From assembly GCA_963735495.1 (NCBI GenBank), contig CAVTLG010000002.1, positions 186,001 through 250,000 on the forward strand: a DNA stretch of 64,000 nucleotides. The letters are read 5' to 3'. This document shows, in pieces, positions 11,954 to 20,576 of the stretch (positions are counted from its first letter, which is position 1; every line of letters starts with the position of its first letter). The notes beneath the pieces are model-generated. The model did not search any database, had not been told where the DNA came from, and was given only the letters and a program-made list of their open reading frames with translations. This stretch comes from CAVTLG01 sp963735495 (GTDB lineage Bacteria > Chloroflexota > Ktedonobacteria > Ktedonobacterales > Ktedonobacteraceae). The translations under genes and the position numbers were made by a program.

Positions 11954-12017
11954 GATGACTCTCTGCTTCAACTCTTGCTTGCAACAAACGCTCAGCAAAA
12001 TTGAAGAAATGATAATC
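11954..12017 (-). repeat. 5' arm of the 23S rRNA processing stalk
   Basis: The leader RNA, read on the minus strand (core 12014-11989), pairs with the trailer at 8846-8871. Together the arms bring both ends of the 23S together, as RNase III maturation requires. It lies between the promoter and the mature 5' end. Confidence 0.8.
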
Positions 12018-12075
12018 TTTAGTTGGTAAAGTACTATGCTCTTGCAGTTTGCGCCACTCGCGGCGGCGCTCAGAT

Positions 12076-12104
12076 AATATGCCATACTTCGCGCAACTTG
12101 TCAA
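12076..12104 (-). promoter_or_regulatory. sigma-70 promoter of the orphan 23S rRNA gene
   Basis: On the minus strand a perfect TTGACA (12099-12104) is followed after exactly 17 bp by CATATT (12076-12081); TATTAT overlaps it with a 19-bp spacing. Transcription would start near 12068, giving a leader of about 160 nt that contains the whole 5' stalk arm. This supports independent transcription of the 23S gene. Confidence 0.75.
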
Positions 12105-12346
12105 CACTTTTTAGACCAATTTGTTGGGCATTGCGAAAGTCGCTTCAGCCCAGAGGAATGCGCCACTGTTCGCTCTTTATGACCCTTGAACATTTGAAGA
12201 GGGATCTGACAAATCGAGCGATGCAGGGCTTAGCGGCAAAAATAGCCCAATAGTACCAGACGGGATTGACGCATGCCCATTTAACAGATACGCTTAAAGC
12301 GTTCAGTGTCCGGGGAGTTTTATAAGCGGAGGGTAAAACTCACAAA

Positions 12347-13306
12347 ATGAAATATTTCTTTTGGATAGCGTTTGCCGTATTTTTAGCGGCCTCAATTCCC
12401 CATGTAGCCTATTTTTTCGCATCTTTTGAGCCTTCATCTGGGTCAGAAGGCGTCTGGTGGTGGGCAGTAAGTTATGCCATAGCAATAAGTATTGATGTAA
12501 CAGTCTATCTTCTCTCCTGGACAGCATTTCAAAGATATCGTAAATATCGTAGCGCAAAAGCAGTCTGGCAGCACTGGCTACTGATTGTCATGTGTACAGT
12601 TTTCTCATGGGCTGTCAATTGGGCATATGCCAAACAGTTTCACAGCCTGACGATGCTCAGTGCAGCTGAGACGGCAGCCCCCTGGCTGACCAATATCTTT
12701 CCATTTATGGCGAGTGCGTTTCCTCTGCTTGGTATAGTCTATACAATGATGGCTGAGACACTCTCAGAAACAAGCGAAGAGGATAAACACAAATCGGACC
12801 AGCAGTTGCAGGTGCTGAGCGAATTGGCGAAACAAACGCAGCTACCAATCGCCAGCTTGCGCCGCGCGTTGACCAGCGGAACCCGCTTCAGTACGGGAAA
12901 TCTCGTGACAGCAGCCAACAACGGCACAACCAGCGAGGCTGCGCCAGAGACAAAGAACGACAGCAATCAGCCTATTACAGGGCAGTTTGTCGCATTACAA
13001 GGTGAAACATCCGGCGCTGATACACGGAAGTCCAATCCAACACTGGCAGCCGTGCCAGGGGATGGTAATCCTGACAAGTTGCAAATGACCATTGAGGCTC
13101 TGAAGAAGAACCCCACTATGACCGATGAGGCATTGGCAGAATACCTTTCGTTGAAGCGTCCAGCCAGTGCACGTTTCTGGCGTCTGAAGGCGATTGAGAT
13201 TCTCAATACAGCAGATAATAAAGGCGTCAGCGAAGCTAGCACCACGATACGTAGCTCATGGCCCACAACCGGAGCACTGGTCAATGGCGCTAGCGCGAAA
13301 CGCTAA
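12347..13306 (+). CDS. membrane protein with C-terminal wHTH-like domain, function unknown
   Basis: A 319-aa protein with four predicted transmembrane helices in the first 145 residues (about 3-25, 38-60, 74-92 and 108-130), in the style of DUF2637/SpdB-like proteins. A hydrophilic Ser/Thr/Asn-rich linker follows. A C-terminal helical region (about 240-290, IEALKKNPTMTDEALAEYLS) reads like a winged-helix or recombinase-type HTH. A GGAGGG lies 13 bp before the ATG, which is rather far. It is divergent from the 23S promoter. No function is assigned. Confidence 0.7.
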   Translation: MKYFFWIAFAVFLAASIPHVAYFFASFEPSSGSEGVWWWAVSYAIAISIDVTVYLLSWTAFQRYRKYRSAKAVWQHWLLIVMCTVFSWAVNWAYAKQFHSLTMLSAAETAAPWLTNIFPFMASAFPLLGIVYTMMAETLSETSEEDKHKSDQQLQVLSELAKQTQLPIASLRRALTSGTRFSTGNLVTAANNGTTSEAAPETKNDSNQPITGQFVALQGETSGADTRKSNPTLAAVPGDGNPDKLQMTIEALKKNPTMTDEALAEYLSLKRPASARFWRLKAIEILNTADNKGVSEASTTIRSSWPTTGALVNGASAKR

Positions 13307-13307
13307 C

Positions 13308-13336
13308 TTGACGTTTAAGGTTTGTTATGCTAAAAT
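13308..13336 (+). promoter_or_regulatory. sigma-70 promoter
   Basis: TTGACG (13308-13313), 17-bp spacer, TAAAAT (13331-13336). Starts directly after the stop of the preceding membrane protein and would give a 5' UTR of about 125 nt for the 96-aa gene. Confidence 0.65.
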
Positions 13337-13467
13337 TGTCGAAGTGTAGTATGCAGGCTGACAAGCCACCTGTTTCAGATGGTGTGTTGCAGTTTGACGA
13401 GGCAGTCCTACTAGTAACTGTTTAAAGATAAGAAGAAAGTATTCTCCAATTATTTAGGGAGGGAGCA

Positions 13468-13758
13468 ATGCCGGCCACGTTTAGTTATGCGAGCATCTTG
13501 CATGCAGTCGGTCAGGTTTTAGATCAGATTGGTGCGAAAAGCATCGCGATCCATGAAGAAGAGGATGGACTCTTCGTTGAAGGGTTTAATAGTGACGGCC
13601 AGTTGCAAGTACAGATGCGCTACGATATCGCCAGTCTGTATGATCTTGTGAGCAGAACAGAAAATCAGCTGGAAGAAAGCGCCAGCGAGCAAACGACAGG
13701 CGTGCTTCGTCGATTCCTGACTGATCATGATCGTGAATTGGTCGGGGCATCACTTTAA
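13468..13758 (+). CDS. small acidic hypothetical protein
   Basis: A 96-aa soluble protein with no motif I recognise. It has an excellent ribosome-binding site (AGGGAGGGAG before ATG), its own upstream promoter and a downstream terminator, so it is a real single-gene unit. The first 55 residues look like an alpha/beta fold with a beta-hairpin (GLFVEGFNSDGQLQVQM); the rest is helical and acidic. Confidence 0.75.
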   Translation: MPATFSYASILHAVGQVLDQIGAKSIAIHEEEDGLFVEGFNSDGQLQVQMRYDIASLYDLVSRTENQLEESASEQTTGVLRRFLTDHDRELVGASL

Positions 13759-13776
13759 TATGTTCCTGTATGCAGA

Positions 13777-13803
13777 AAGAACCGGGGAGTTCCTCCGGTT
13801 CTT
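13777..13803 (+). terminator. rho-independent terminator
   Basis: AAGAACCGG (13777-13785) pairs with CCGGTTCTT (13795-13803), followed by a pyrimidine-rich tract (CTCTCATCCTTCTT). Ends the 96-aa gene. Confidence 0.7.
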
Positions 13804-13877
13804 CTCTCATCCTTCTTAATCAAGTCGAAGGGGAGGGGATAGGCGACCACGCACAGAGCAGATCTGGTTTTTGCCTT

Positions 13878-14213
13878 CTACTCGCTACAAAGCCAACGTT
13901 TCCCGTAGTTGCGCATACTCTCGATCACTTCGAGCAGGTCATGTCCTTTCTCCGTGAGTGAGTATTCTACACGAGGAGGTACTTCTGCGAAAGTGTGACG
14001 AACGACAATCCCTTCTTCTTCAAGAGAGCGCAGTCGTTCGGAAAGCGTTTTGGGGCTGATACCCTGAAGAGAGCGTTCTAACTGGTGAAAACGCTTGATC
14101 CCCGTAGTTAAGTCACGAATAATAAGTATTGTCCACTTGCCACTGATAATCTGGGCTGTGCGGGCAACGGGGCATATCATTTCATCTACTAGCTGAGACT
14201 GTGTTAGCTCCAT
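13878..14213 (-). CDS. HxlR-family winged-helix transcriptional regulator
   Basis: A 111-aa protein that matches the MarR-like HxlR family along its full length: CPVARTAQIISGKWT at the start, the recognition region SPKTLSERLRSLEEEGIV and the wing EYSLTEKG. A single Cys (in ICPVA) is in the position that senses redox or electrophiles in some HxlR proteins; use as a sensor here is inference. It is transcribed away from the NYN gene, with about 200 bp between the two starts for control elements. Confidence 0.9.
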   Translation of the reverse strand: MELTQSQLVDEMICPVARTAQIISGKWTILIIRDLTTGIKRFHQLERSLQGISPKTLSERLRSLEEEGIVVRHTFAEVPPRVEYSLTEKGHDLLEVIESMRNYGKRWLCSE

Positions 14214-14417
14214 GACTTGTTACTCTTTGTATGTCTTGTTTTTTCAACTACAGAATATACCATAGTAGGTACGCAAAGTAAAGCGCAGACCTCTCGACTT
14301 TACCAATAAAGTATGATATGCTCATAGCTAGAGGATACACTACTAGGTAATCCGAGCACCTGAACAATTGTAAATCTTGGCCTGCGCGGTTTCTCCCTAT
14401 ATTGAGAGGAGAAGGTT

Positions 14418-15797
14418 GTGCCCGAAGATATTGCTTTATTCATCGATTTTGAGAACATACGTTACAGTATGCTGAATATACAACGGCGGGAGCCCGACCC
14501 ACAGGAACTTATTGCTGTGGCCCGTCGCTATGGCACTGTTATGGTGGCCCGCGCCTATGCGGACTGGTCTCGCCAGCCTGAGCCGTTTAAAGGTAGCCTG
14601 ACAGCGGCGATGATCGACCGCGTCGATTGTCCCGCCAAGCAGCGAGACCGTATCCGTATGGGCACGATCCATTATGCTGCAGGGAATACCCCGACTGGCT
14701 CTCTTGGCTCTCCTAATGCAAATTATGTTGCTGAACAAGGTACAGGTGCATTTCCACGACAGTGGCCCTCTAGCGTCACAGGGAGTTCTGGTTCGCTACC
14801 AGCGATTCAGTCTCCAGGCGTGAACAATGGATGGACAGCTGATCAAGATGCAACGCTACCCTTAGCCAATGATCTAGATGATGACAATCTTCTCCCAGAA
14901 GATGAACAATCTAACGAAGAAGAGTATAATGGTCCAGATTATCAGCAGCGTGAGCCCTACCGACAGCAGTTCCCTTATCAGAACTCCTACGGTCAGTCCA
15001 GTCCCACAGGGCCTCTTGGACAGAGCAGTACTGGTCCCTTAGGATATCCAGTTCCCGCTAATCAGCATACTGGCAACACAGGTCACATGCCTGCGGTCAA
15101 CCAGGGAAATAGTACTATAGTACAGAGTACAGTTGTCCAAAGCACAGTTGACTTAAATATGTTGATGGATATTATTGAAACCGTTTTTGATCGTCCTACT
15201 ATCTCAACCTTTGTGTTGATGACAGGGGATAAAGATTTCACTCGTATTAGCGCTCGTTTAAAGTTACGTCTAAACAAAACTGTTATTGTTGTTGGTATTC
15301 CAGGAACCGTCAGCCGAGATTTGATAAGTAGTGCAAATCAGTTTGTTCCTCTTGTTCCAGGTGGAGTGACCGGCAATACCGGTGCGTTGCCCGTACCTGG
15401 TATTGTGCAAATGTCTCCTAGTAGTGGTACTCTTGGTTCTAGTACAGGCTCTATGCCTGCCATCAATTTTGCGAATACGGCTGCGCAATTCCAGTTACCG
15501 TATGGGAACCCACCAATAGATGTTCTGGACCCACCATTTGTGCAATTTCTTGATTATATAGATCGCAGTTGGTCCTGGCGCACAATTATTGGAGTCTCTA
15601 ATTTCATTGGCGACCCGGTCAATCCGAAGAACCGCTTCCGCGGACGGCTTACCCGTGAATCTGCGCGCGAACTTTTGAATAAGTGTGTGCAGCAGAATAT
15701 CTTAATCGTGCAGACTGACTCTACCGGTGCCGAAGACCTACGCTTGAACCGTATGCATCCTGGCGTCGATGAGGTGCTCAAACAGTTCGTACGCTGA
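14418..15797 (+). CDS. NYN (PIN-like) domain protein with low-complexity insert
   Basis: Starts at GTG after AGGAGAAGG. The 459-aa protein is a split NYN/DUF88 domain. The first half (residues 4-60, IALFIDFENIRYSM with the first catalytic Asp) and the second half (about 250-310, FVLMTGDKDFTRISARL with the distal Asp pair and a VVGIPGTVS strand) together make one nuclease fold. They are separated by about 170 residues rich in Gly, Ser, Gln, Asn, Pro and Thr (PTGSLGS, SSPTGPLGQSSTGPLG). A second low-complexity stretch precedes a C-terminal OST-HTH-like helical region (about 370-459). It is probably an RNA-binding or RNA-cleaving protein; the insert is unusual. Confidence 0.8.
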   Translation: MPEDIALFIDFENIRYSMLNIQRREPDPQELIAVARRYGTVMVARAYADWSRQPEPFKGSLTAAMIDRVDCPAKQRDRIRMGTIHYAAGNTPTGSLGSPNANYVAEQGTGAFPRQWPSSVTGSSGSLPAIQSPGVNNGWTADQDATLPLANDLDDDNLLPEDEQSNEEEYNGPDYQQREPYRQQFPYQNSYGQSSPTGPLGQSSTGPLGYPVPANQHTGNTGHMPAVNQGNSTIVQSTVVQSTVDLNMLMDIIETVFDRPTISTFVLMTGDKDFTRISARLKLRLNKTVIVVGIPGTVSRDLISSANQFVPLVPGGVTGNTGALPVPGIVQMSPSSGTLGSSTGSMPAINFANTAAQFQLPYGNPPIDVLDPPFVQFLDYIDRSWSWRTIIGVSNFIGDPVNPKNRFRGRLTRESARELLNKCVQQNILIVQTDSTGAEDLRLNRMHPGVDEVLKQFVR

Positions 15798-15823
15798 GTT
15801 GCCCGGTTATGCTTAGGCTTTCA

Positions 15824-15873
15824 GGCCAGGTCAAAACTTGCTACTTGTGAAATGGTGCAGTTTTGACCTGGCC
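15824..15873 (+). terminator. terminator after the NYN gene
   Basis: GGCCAGGTCAAAACT (15824-15838) and its exact complement (15859-15873) form a 15-bp stem with a 20-base loop, followed by TTGCTGTTTCTC. Confidence 0.65.
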
Positions 15874-15907
15874 TTGCTGTTTCTCTATAACGAGCAAGGA
15901 GCTTCTT

Positions 15908-16972
15908 ATGGATACGTCCCGCGTCGATTTTTTACGGCACATGATTGCCAGCCCAAGTCCTTCTGGCTTCGAACAACCAGTGCAGCAGGTCATCCGTGAG
16001 GAAATACAGCGCTATACAGACGAGGTGCACACTGATGTCCATGGGAACGTGATAGCGTCCTTGCACGCAACTGGTAATCCACGAGTCATGCTTACGGCCC
16101 ACTGCGATGAATTAGGCTTGCTCATTCGCTACATTGACGAGCAGGGGTTCCTGTATTTTGGCACCATGGGCGGATTTGATCCGTCAACGCTACCGGGCAG
16201 TCGCGTCCATATTTCGACACCAGATGGACCAGTATTGGGTGTCATTGGCCGCCCCCCCATTCACACTCTCAGTAGTGAGGAACGTGGCAATGCTCCGAAA
16301 CTCTCATCATTATGGATCGATATCGGGGCGTCCAGTAAAGAGGAAGCACAGGCAGTAGTTCCACTGGGTAGCGTGGCAACACGAGCCGCCCAATTGGAGA
16401 CGCTCAGAGGCGATCTCGTCGTCTCGCGCGCACTGGATGACAAGTCCGGGGTCTTTACTGTTGTGGAAGCTGTACGCCGTATCCACGAAAAACGGACTGC
16501 CTTAAAGGCCGGGGTCTTCTTCGTATCTGCGGTACAGGAAGAGACAGGACTACGCGGCTCGCGCACCGGTGCCTATGGCGTCGATCCGCTTATTGCTATC
16601 GCTGTTGATATCACGTTTACATCAGACCATCCAGGTACTTCAAAGCATGAGCTTGGTGACATCAAAATAAATGGCGGCCCGGTGATCACCATAGGCGGCC
16701 ATATCAATCCACGCGTTTATCAATTGCTCGTCACAGCAGCTTGCGAGGCTGGCATTCCCTGGCAAATCGACCCACAGGCAGCAGGCACAGGAACGGACAC
16801 GGACGCTATTCAGGTAGTACGTGCAGGCGTAGCCACGGGCCTGGTGAGTATTCCTTGCCGCTATCTCCATACTGGATCAGAGACAGCCTCACTGCAAGAT
16901 ATGGACGCAGTAGCTGAAGTGCTCGCACGCTTCGTATTGGCACTTGACGAAGCAACCAACGTGATTCCGTAG
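15908..16972 (+). CDS. M42-family aminopeptidase/glutamyl endoglucanase-type metallopeptidase
   Basis: Cytosolic di-metal aminopeptidase, 354 aa. The metal and catalytic residues of the M42 family can be followed: AHCDE (first His and Asp), SRALDDKSG (bridging Asp), VQEETGLRG (catalytic Glu pair), AVDITFTSDHPG (Asp) and a late RYLHTGSE (last His). The start was moved to the ATG behind AAGGAG because the upstream 15 codons overlap the terminator hairpin. Single gene. Confidence 0.9.
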   Translation: MDTSRVDFLRHMIASPSPSGFEQPVQQVIREEIQRYTDEVHTDVHGNVIASLHATGNPRVMLTAHCDELGLLIRYIDEQGFLYFGTMGGFDPSTLPGSRVHISTPDGPVLGVIGRPPIHTLSSEERGNAPKLSSLWIDIGASSKEEAQAVVPLGSVATRAAQLETLRGDLVVSRALDDKSGVFTVVEAVRRIHEKRTALKAGVFFVSAVQEETGLRGSRTGAYGVDPLIAIAVDITFTSDHPGTSKHELGDIKINGGPVITIGGHINPRVYQLLVTAACEAGIPWQIDPQAAGTGTDTDAIQVVRAGVATGLVSIPCRYLHTGSETASLQDMDAVAEVLARFVLALDEATNVIP

Positions 16973-17084
16973 CAGCAGGTCTTTTTTCAAGTCTTTTATA
17001 GATAGAGCAATTCTTGTGGAATTGTTCGGGTAATAAATATATGGTATGATGAAAGCAAATGTGGAGGAGGGGAGAGTGTGATGA

Positions 17085-17477
17085 ATGGATGACGAGGTGA
17101 CATTATCACAACAAATTGTGTGGATGGAAATTCTGTTAGCGCGTACCGACACCATTTCTTTACAGGAAAAAGATAAGATACAGGAGCGGCTAAATATGTA
17201 CGATAGATTGTGGGAAGATAATCCCAAGATACAAAGGATGCGTGCCGAAAGTAAAGCTGAAGGGATAGCCGAAGGGATAGCCGAAGGTGAAGTGCAAACC
17301 TTACGGCGGGTGCTTGTGAATATTGTGAGTGCTCGTTTCCCTGAACTTATTGAACTTGCCCAACAAAGAGCGGATAAGTTGGATGGGCCAGATGCGCTTG
17401 AGATGCTCATCCAACAAATATCTACAGCACCCGACAAGAACGTAGCGCGTTGGATGCTTAATCCGACAGTCGCCTAG
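17085..17477 (+). CDS. Rpn/PD-(D/E)XK-type transposase-like protein, C-terminal remnant
   Basis: A 130-aa protein that looks like the tail of the Rpn recombination-promoting nuclease family: a helical region, a repeated AEGIAEGIAEGE segment and a C-terminal helical domain (RFPELIELAQQRADKL) as in DUF4351-like tails. The roughly 150-residue nuclease domain that should precede it is absent, and an in-frame stop lies just upstream of the ATG. A strong SD-like stretch (GGAGGAGGGGA) precedes the start, so the remnant may still be translated. It has no catalytic motif. Confidence 0.6.
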   Translation: MDDEVTLSQQIVWMEILLARTDTISLQEKDKIQERLNMYDRLWEDNPKIQRMRAESKAEGIAEGIAEGEVQTLRRVLVNIVSARFPELIELAQQRADKLDGPDALEMLIQQISTAPDKNVARWMLNPTVA

Positions 17478-17650
17478 CCGGGGTTTTGATCTCCCGGACA
17501 TTTCCACTTTCTCGGGCATGTGTTAACGATGGTGGACCTCACATACAGTGACGTGCTACACTAATGAAAGAGACGTAGCGCCTGGCTGGTTCTTTTGCTC
17601 ATGCGCTCAGCCAGGTCATGATTTTGAGCTGCGTCTTCCGATATTTTCTC

Positions 17651-18331
17651 CTAGAGTACCTCATTTTCGGTTTCATTGGCCAGAAGTAGACGGCGCAATT
17701 TCTTGCGCGACATAGACAGAGAGGCTTTCAGGAGTTGCATCTCCGCTTTCTGTTCCGGCCAATGCTCTGCTGCAATATCTAGCTTTTGCGCTTTAAATAT
17801 TGCCAGCAACGGTAATACATTATCCAAATTGTCCAGCAGCGTGCATAGTATAGCGCGTTGCTGGCGTGGAGGCAGTGTTTGAATGGCCTGCGCGGCCTGT
17901 GCGGCTCGCTCAGCTAACTGTTCTGCTTGCTCAACGATGTAAGCGGGGTCACGCAGAGCTTCATTTTCATACATCAATAGCTTGCCACCGGATAACTCTC
18001 CGTCGTTCGCGCCGAATAATGACAGTTTCGGCTTATTGCTACGTACCATGTTGATGGCTTCATGATACACAATGCTGCGTACATAGGCCCTGGCATTGAG
18101 AATCTGGTCCTTTTGCAGAGCTTGCCAGAGCTTGATGCGTGCGTTTTGTGCGATTTCATCTACATCCAGATCCCGTGTCTCCGGTGCTGAAATCTGCTGT
18201 GGCACATTTCTCTGGGCCATCGCCACAATATATTTGTCCAATTGTTCGAGTATAGTGTTGACATCTAACGGCTCACATCCTGTCTGGATTTCAGCAGGAT
18301 GAAGTGGGGGACTATCTGCCAGGTTAGACAT
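17651..18331 (-). CDS. sigma-70-family RNA polymerase sigma factor-like protein
   Basis: About 226 aa. Residues about 50-105 resemble sigma region 2 (DVDEIAQNARIKLWQAL, then ARAYVRSIVYHEAINMVR). The C-terminal part aligns only loosely with region 4 (LPPRQQRAILCTLL, ending in SRKKLRRLL) and is longer than usual. The start was set at the ATG 6 bp behind a perfect AGGAGG. It lies downstream of the small P-loop ATPase on the same strand with a 223-bp gap. It may be an ECF-like factor; the divergent region 4 makes its promoter recognition doubtful. Confidence 0.65.
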   Translation of the reverse strand: MSNLADSPPLHPAEIQTGCEPLDVNTILEQLDKYIVAMAQRNVPQQISAPETRDLDVDEIAQNARIKLWQALQKDQILNARAYVRSIVYHEAINMVRSNKPKLSLFGANDGELSGGKLLMYENEALRDPAYIVEQAEQLAERAAQAAQAIQTLPPRQQRAILCTLLDNLDNVLPLLAIFKAQKLDIAAEHWPEQKAEMQLLKASLSMSRKKLRRLLLANETENEVL

Positions 18332-18554
18332 GCTATACCTCCTGTGCATACGTACGTACGGCGATCATGTCGTGTAGACGCCTGGAATTCCTGCGAAAGA
18401 AGACCAGAGCTTAGCAAATTCGTTTTTAGCGAGCCTTTGGAACGTCTAAAATGAGCTGACTCCAGGCGAAAATAATGCCTTCTCATCTAAAACTCACGCT
18501 AAGAGTGCTCTATACCTGCATCTAAGTATAAGCCGCCTCCTGGCATAGGGAAAT

Positions 18555-19949
18555 TTAGCCCTCTTCTTTTGACTGCATCTCCTTCTGGAGCAAAAGGTTA
18601 AGCAGTTCTTTTACTGCTCTTTGGCGCTCGCGGAAGAAGTGTCGACTACTGATAGCCAGGCGTGCGGCTATCTCCTCATTTTTCATACGCTCTTTATGAC
18701 GCAAACTGAGAATTTGATACAACCGTGACTGTGCCTCCGCTTTTTTATGGTGAGCATCGGGACGTAGTTCCTCTATTGTATTGAGCAATAGCCTTTGGAC
18801 GGTTGCGCCTCTTTCAAGTGGGAGCAGTACTGTTTCTCCAGCTTGCGTATAGACCATGTTCAGGTGGGCAAGAGGACTTTCTCCCAGGAACCTGACATCA
18901 TCGATCTTGTCCAGAATCTTGTCCAGATCTTCGACGGTAATCGCCGCAAGTTCTATGCTACATTCTTCGTAGACAAATTTGCGGAAAAGACGACTTTCAC
19001 TCAATTCGGGCAGCTTGCGCAGAGTGGTATCGTGGCGTCGTGCCTCCCAGGCCATTTGTTCTTGTTGTTGCCCACTCAGGTGCGCCCATGCGTGTTTGAA
19101 GTGAGGCCACAATTCAACATAAACCTGCTCAGCAATATCTGGCATGTCCGCTGCCGTTACCGCAGACTGACATTTCGCTTCGAAGAGAAAATAGCAGGCT
19201 CGCTGAATAAAAAATGGATGCCGTCCTGCGATTTCCTGCACCCATACTCTTTCCGTTGGCGTAAATGCAGATCCTGCCAGCTCGGCAGGCGTTGTAATCA
19301 GTTCTATGGCTTCACTCGGCGTCAGTGGACCCAGCTTATGAGCACTAAAAATGTTAAAAAATGGTGAACCTATCAGGTCCTGGTGACAGATCTTATCTAA
19401 TGTCGCTTTAGAGGCCGTGATATAGGAAATTTTTCCCGCATTAGCTTGTGCACGTAGAAAGAAAAAGAAACTTTGATCGAAGTTTGGTTTACTGGCAATG
19501 TGCTCAAATTCGTCTAGCAGCACAACGGGATGCAATCCCCTGGCTTTTATCTGCTCCAGAAAATGGCGAAACTCACTGCTCTCACCTCCTGTCGGCCTGG
19601 GAAGTGAGGCAAGTTGCTCCTGATTTTGCGCTATCAGTTGTTCGCAAATAAAGTACAGGAAATCTTCGTGCGTTTTCTCTGGTTGCTCCCCCGAATCTAT
19701 CAGCGCCAGCACATAGTTACTCAAATCATAGCCAGAGCGTTTTTGCATTTCTACGGCGCAGGCCGCATGGAGTAGCGATGACTTGCCAACGCGCCTGGGA
19801 CCAACAATGGAGAGACACTGTTGGTTCCGTATAGCGGTATAAAGACGCCTTAAGGCGTCGCTGCGACCAAAAAACATCGCGAGATCCCGCACCATTGCCA
19901 GGTGATAATAAGGATTACGCGGTTCCGCTTCCCAATCTGTTGACTCCAT
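18555..19949 (-). CDS. STAND-like P-loop ATPase with C-terminal HTH (small paralogue 1)
   Basis: A 464-aa ATPase. It begins with the signature NPYYHLAMVRDLAMFFGR that also precedes the P-loop in the giant proteins nearby. Walker A is GPRRVGKSS (about residue 50) and Walker B is VVLLDEFE (about 143), followed by a helical lid with GRHPFFIQRACYFLFE. The C-terminus (about 410-455, RMKNEEIAARLAISSRHFFRERQRA quoted in part: MKNEEIAARLAISSRHFF) looks like a sigma-4/LuxR-style HTH, so it may be an ATP-dependent regulator. Closely paralogous to the protein at 32441-33859. The start is the ATG at 19949 behind AGAGG. Divergent from the giant gene at 20577. Confidence 0.8.
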   Translation of the reverse strand: MESTDWEAEPRNPYYHLAMVRDLAMFFGRSDALRRLYTAIRNQQCLSIVGPRRVGKSSLLHAACAVEMQKRSGYDLSNYVLALIDSGEQPEKTHEDFLYFICEQLIAQNQEQLASLPRPTGGESSEFRHFLEQIKARGLHPVVLLDEFEHIASKPNFDQSFFFFLRAQANAGKISYITASKATLDKICHQDLIGSPFFNIFSAHKLGPLTPSEAIELITTPAELAGSAFTPTERVWVQEIAGRHPFFIQRACYFLFEAKCQSAVTAADMPDIAEQVYVELWPHFKHAWAHLSGQQQEQMAWEARRHDTTLRKLPELSESRLFRKFVYEECSIELAAITVEDLDKILDKIDDVRFLGESPLAHLNMVYTQAGETVLLPLERGATVQRLLLNTIEELRPDAHHKKAEAQSRLYQILSLRHKERMKNEEIAARLAISSRHFFRERQRAVKELLNLLLQKEMQSKEEG

Positions 19950-20576
19950 CACATACCTCTTGCATCTCTGTAGTCTTTCTTGCCGCTACAGAAGAAGCTC
20001 TACTATCTTCTTAAAGCTACCACAATGCCGCTCCATCTTTTTCATGCCGACACAGTCAGTATACAGCTTATAACGGTCAATATACACCAGATCTGTCCTC
20101 TTTTGTAATACAGTGGGCAAATCTCCTAATAGTCTGTTGTAGGGCGGCTCAGTGATACCCCTAGAACCAGTCCCATCATGAAGGATAGTAATGCAATGAT
20201 GATGATCGTATCGATACCCATCCCTTGCTCTCCTTTCACCTGCTTTTCGTCGTCTCATGTTCTCTTCGAGATCATTCCTTGCACTCCATTTATAGCTGAA
20301 ATTGTTTGCCAATGTGTTGCCGCACAGTGACAATTTGGTGCCATGTCGCCTATTATGGAACAATTGCCACTATAATGCGTTAAAGCCAGTCTAGATCTAG
20401 CTGCAGAACCTTTATGCACCATTCCACATGCCCTTCACAGCATTGTTCTGTATTATCAGGAAGTTATGGCACTTTCTTGTCACCTGAAAATGTGCTTTCA
20501 AGAAAATGGAAGTGCTATAGTGAGTGCATAAGAACGGTGTGCGGTAAAGCAAGGCGTGAACGGCTCAGGAGGGGTT
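19950..20576. other. divergent intergenic region between small and giant P-loop genes
   Basis: About 630 bp that must hold promoters for both directions. A TATAAT near 20373 is the best -10 box for the plus strand but has no convincing -35 box at 16-18 bp. A minus-strand open frame at 19986-20363 has no family resemblance and was not accepted. Confidence 0.4.

Noticed and set aside
15083..15277. Repeated segments in the NYN gene considered as a CRISPR-like or tandem repeat array
   Set aside because: The repeats are irregular, in frame and encode low-complexity protein.
19986..20363. Minus-strand frame of 125 codons between the small and giant genes
   Set aside because: No recognisable family, no good ribosome-binding site, and located where promoters for two divergent genes must be.
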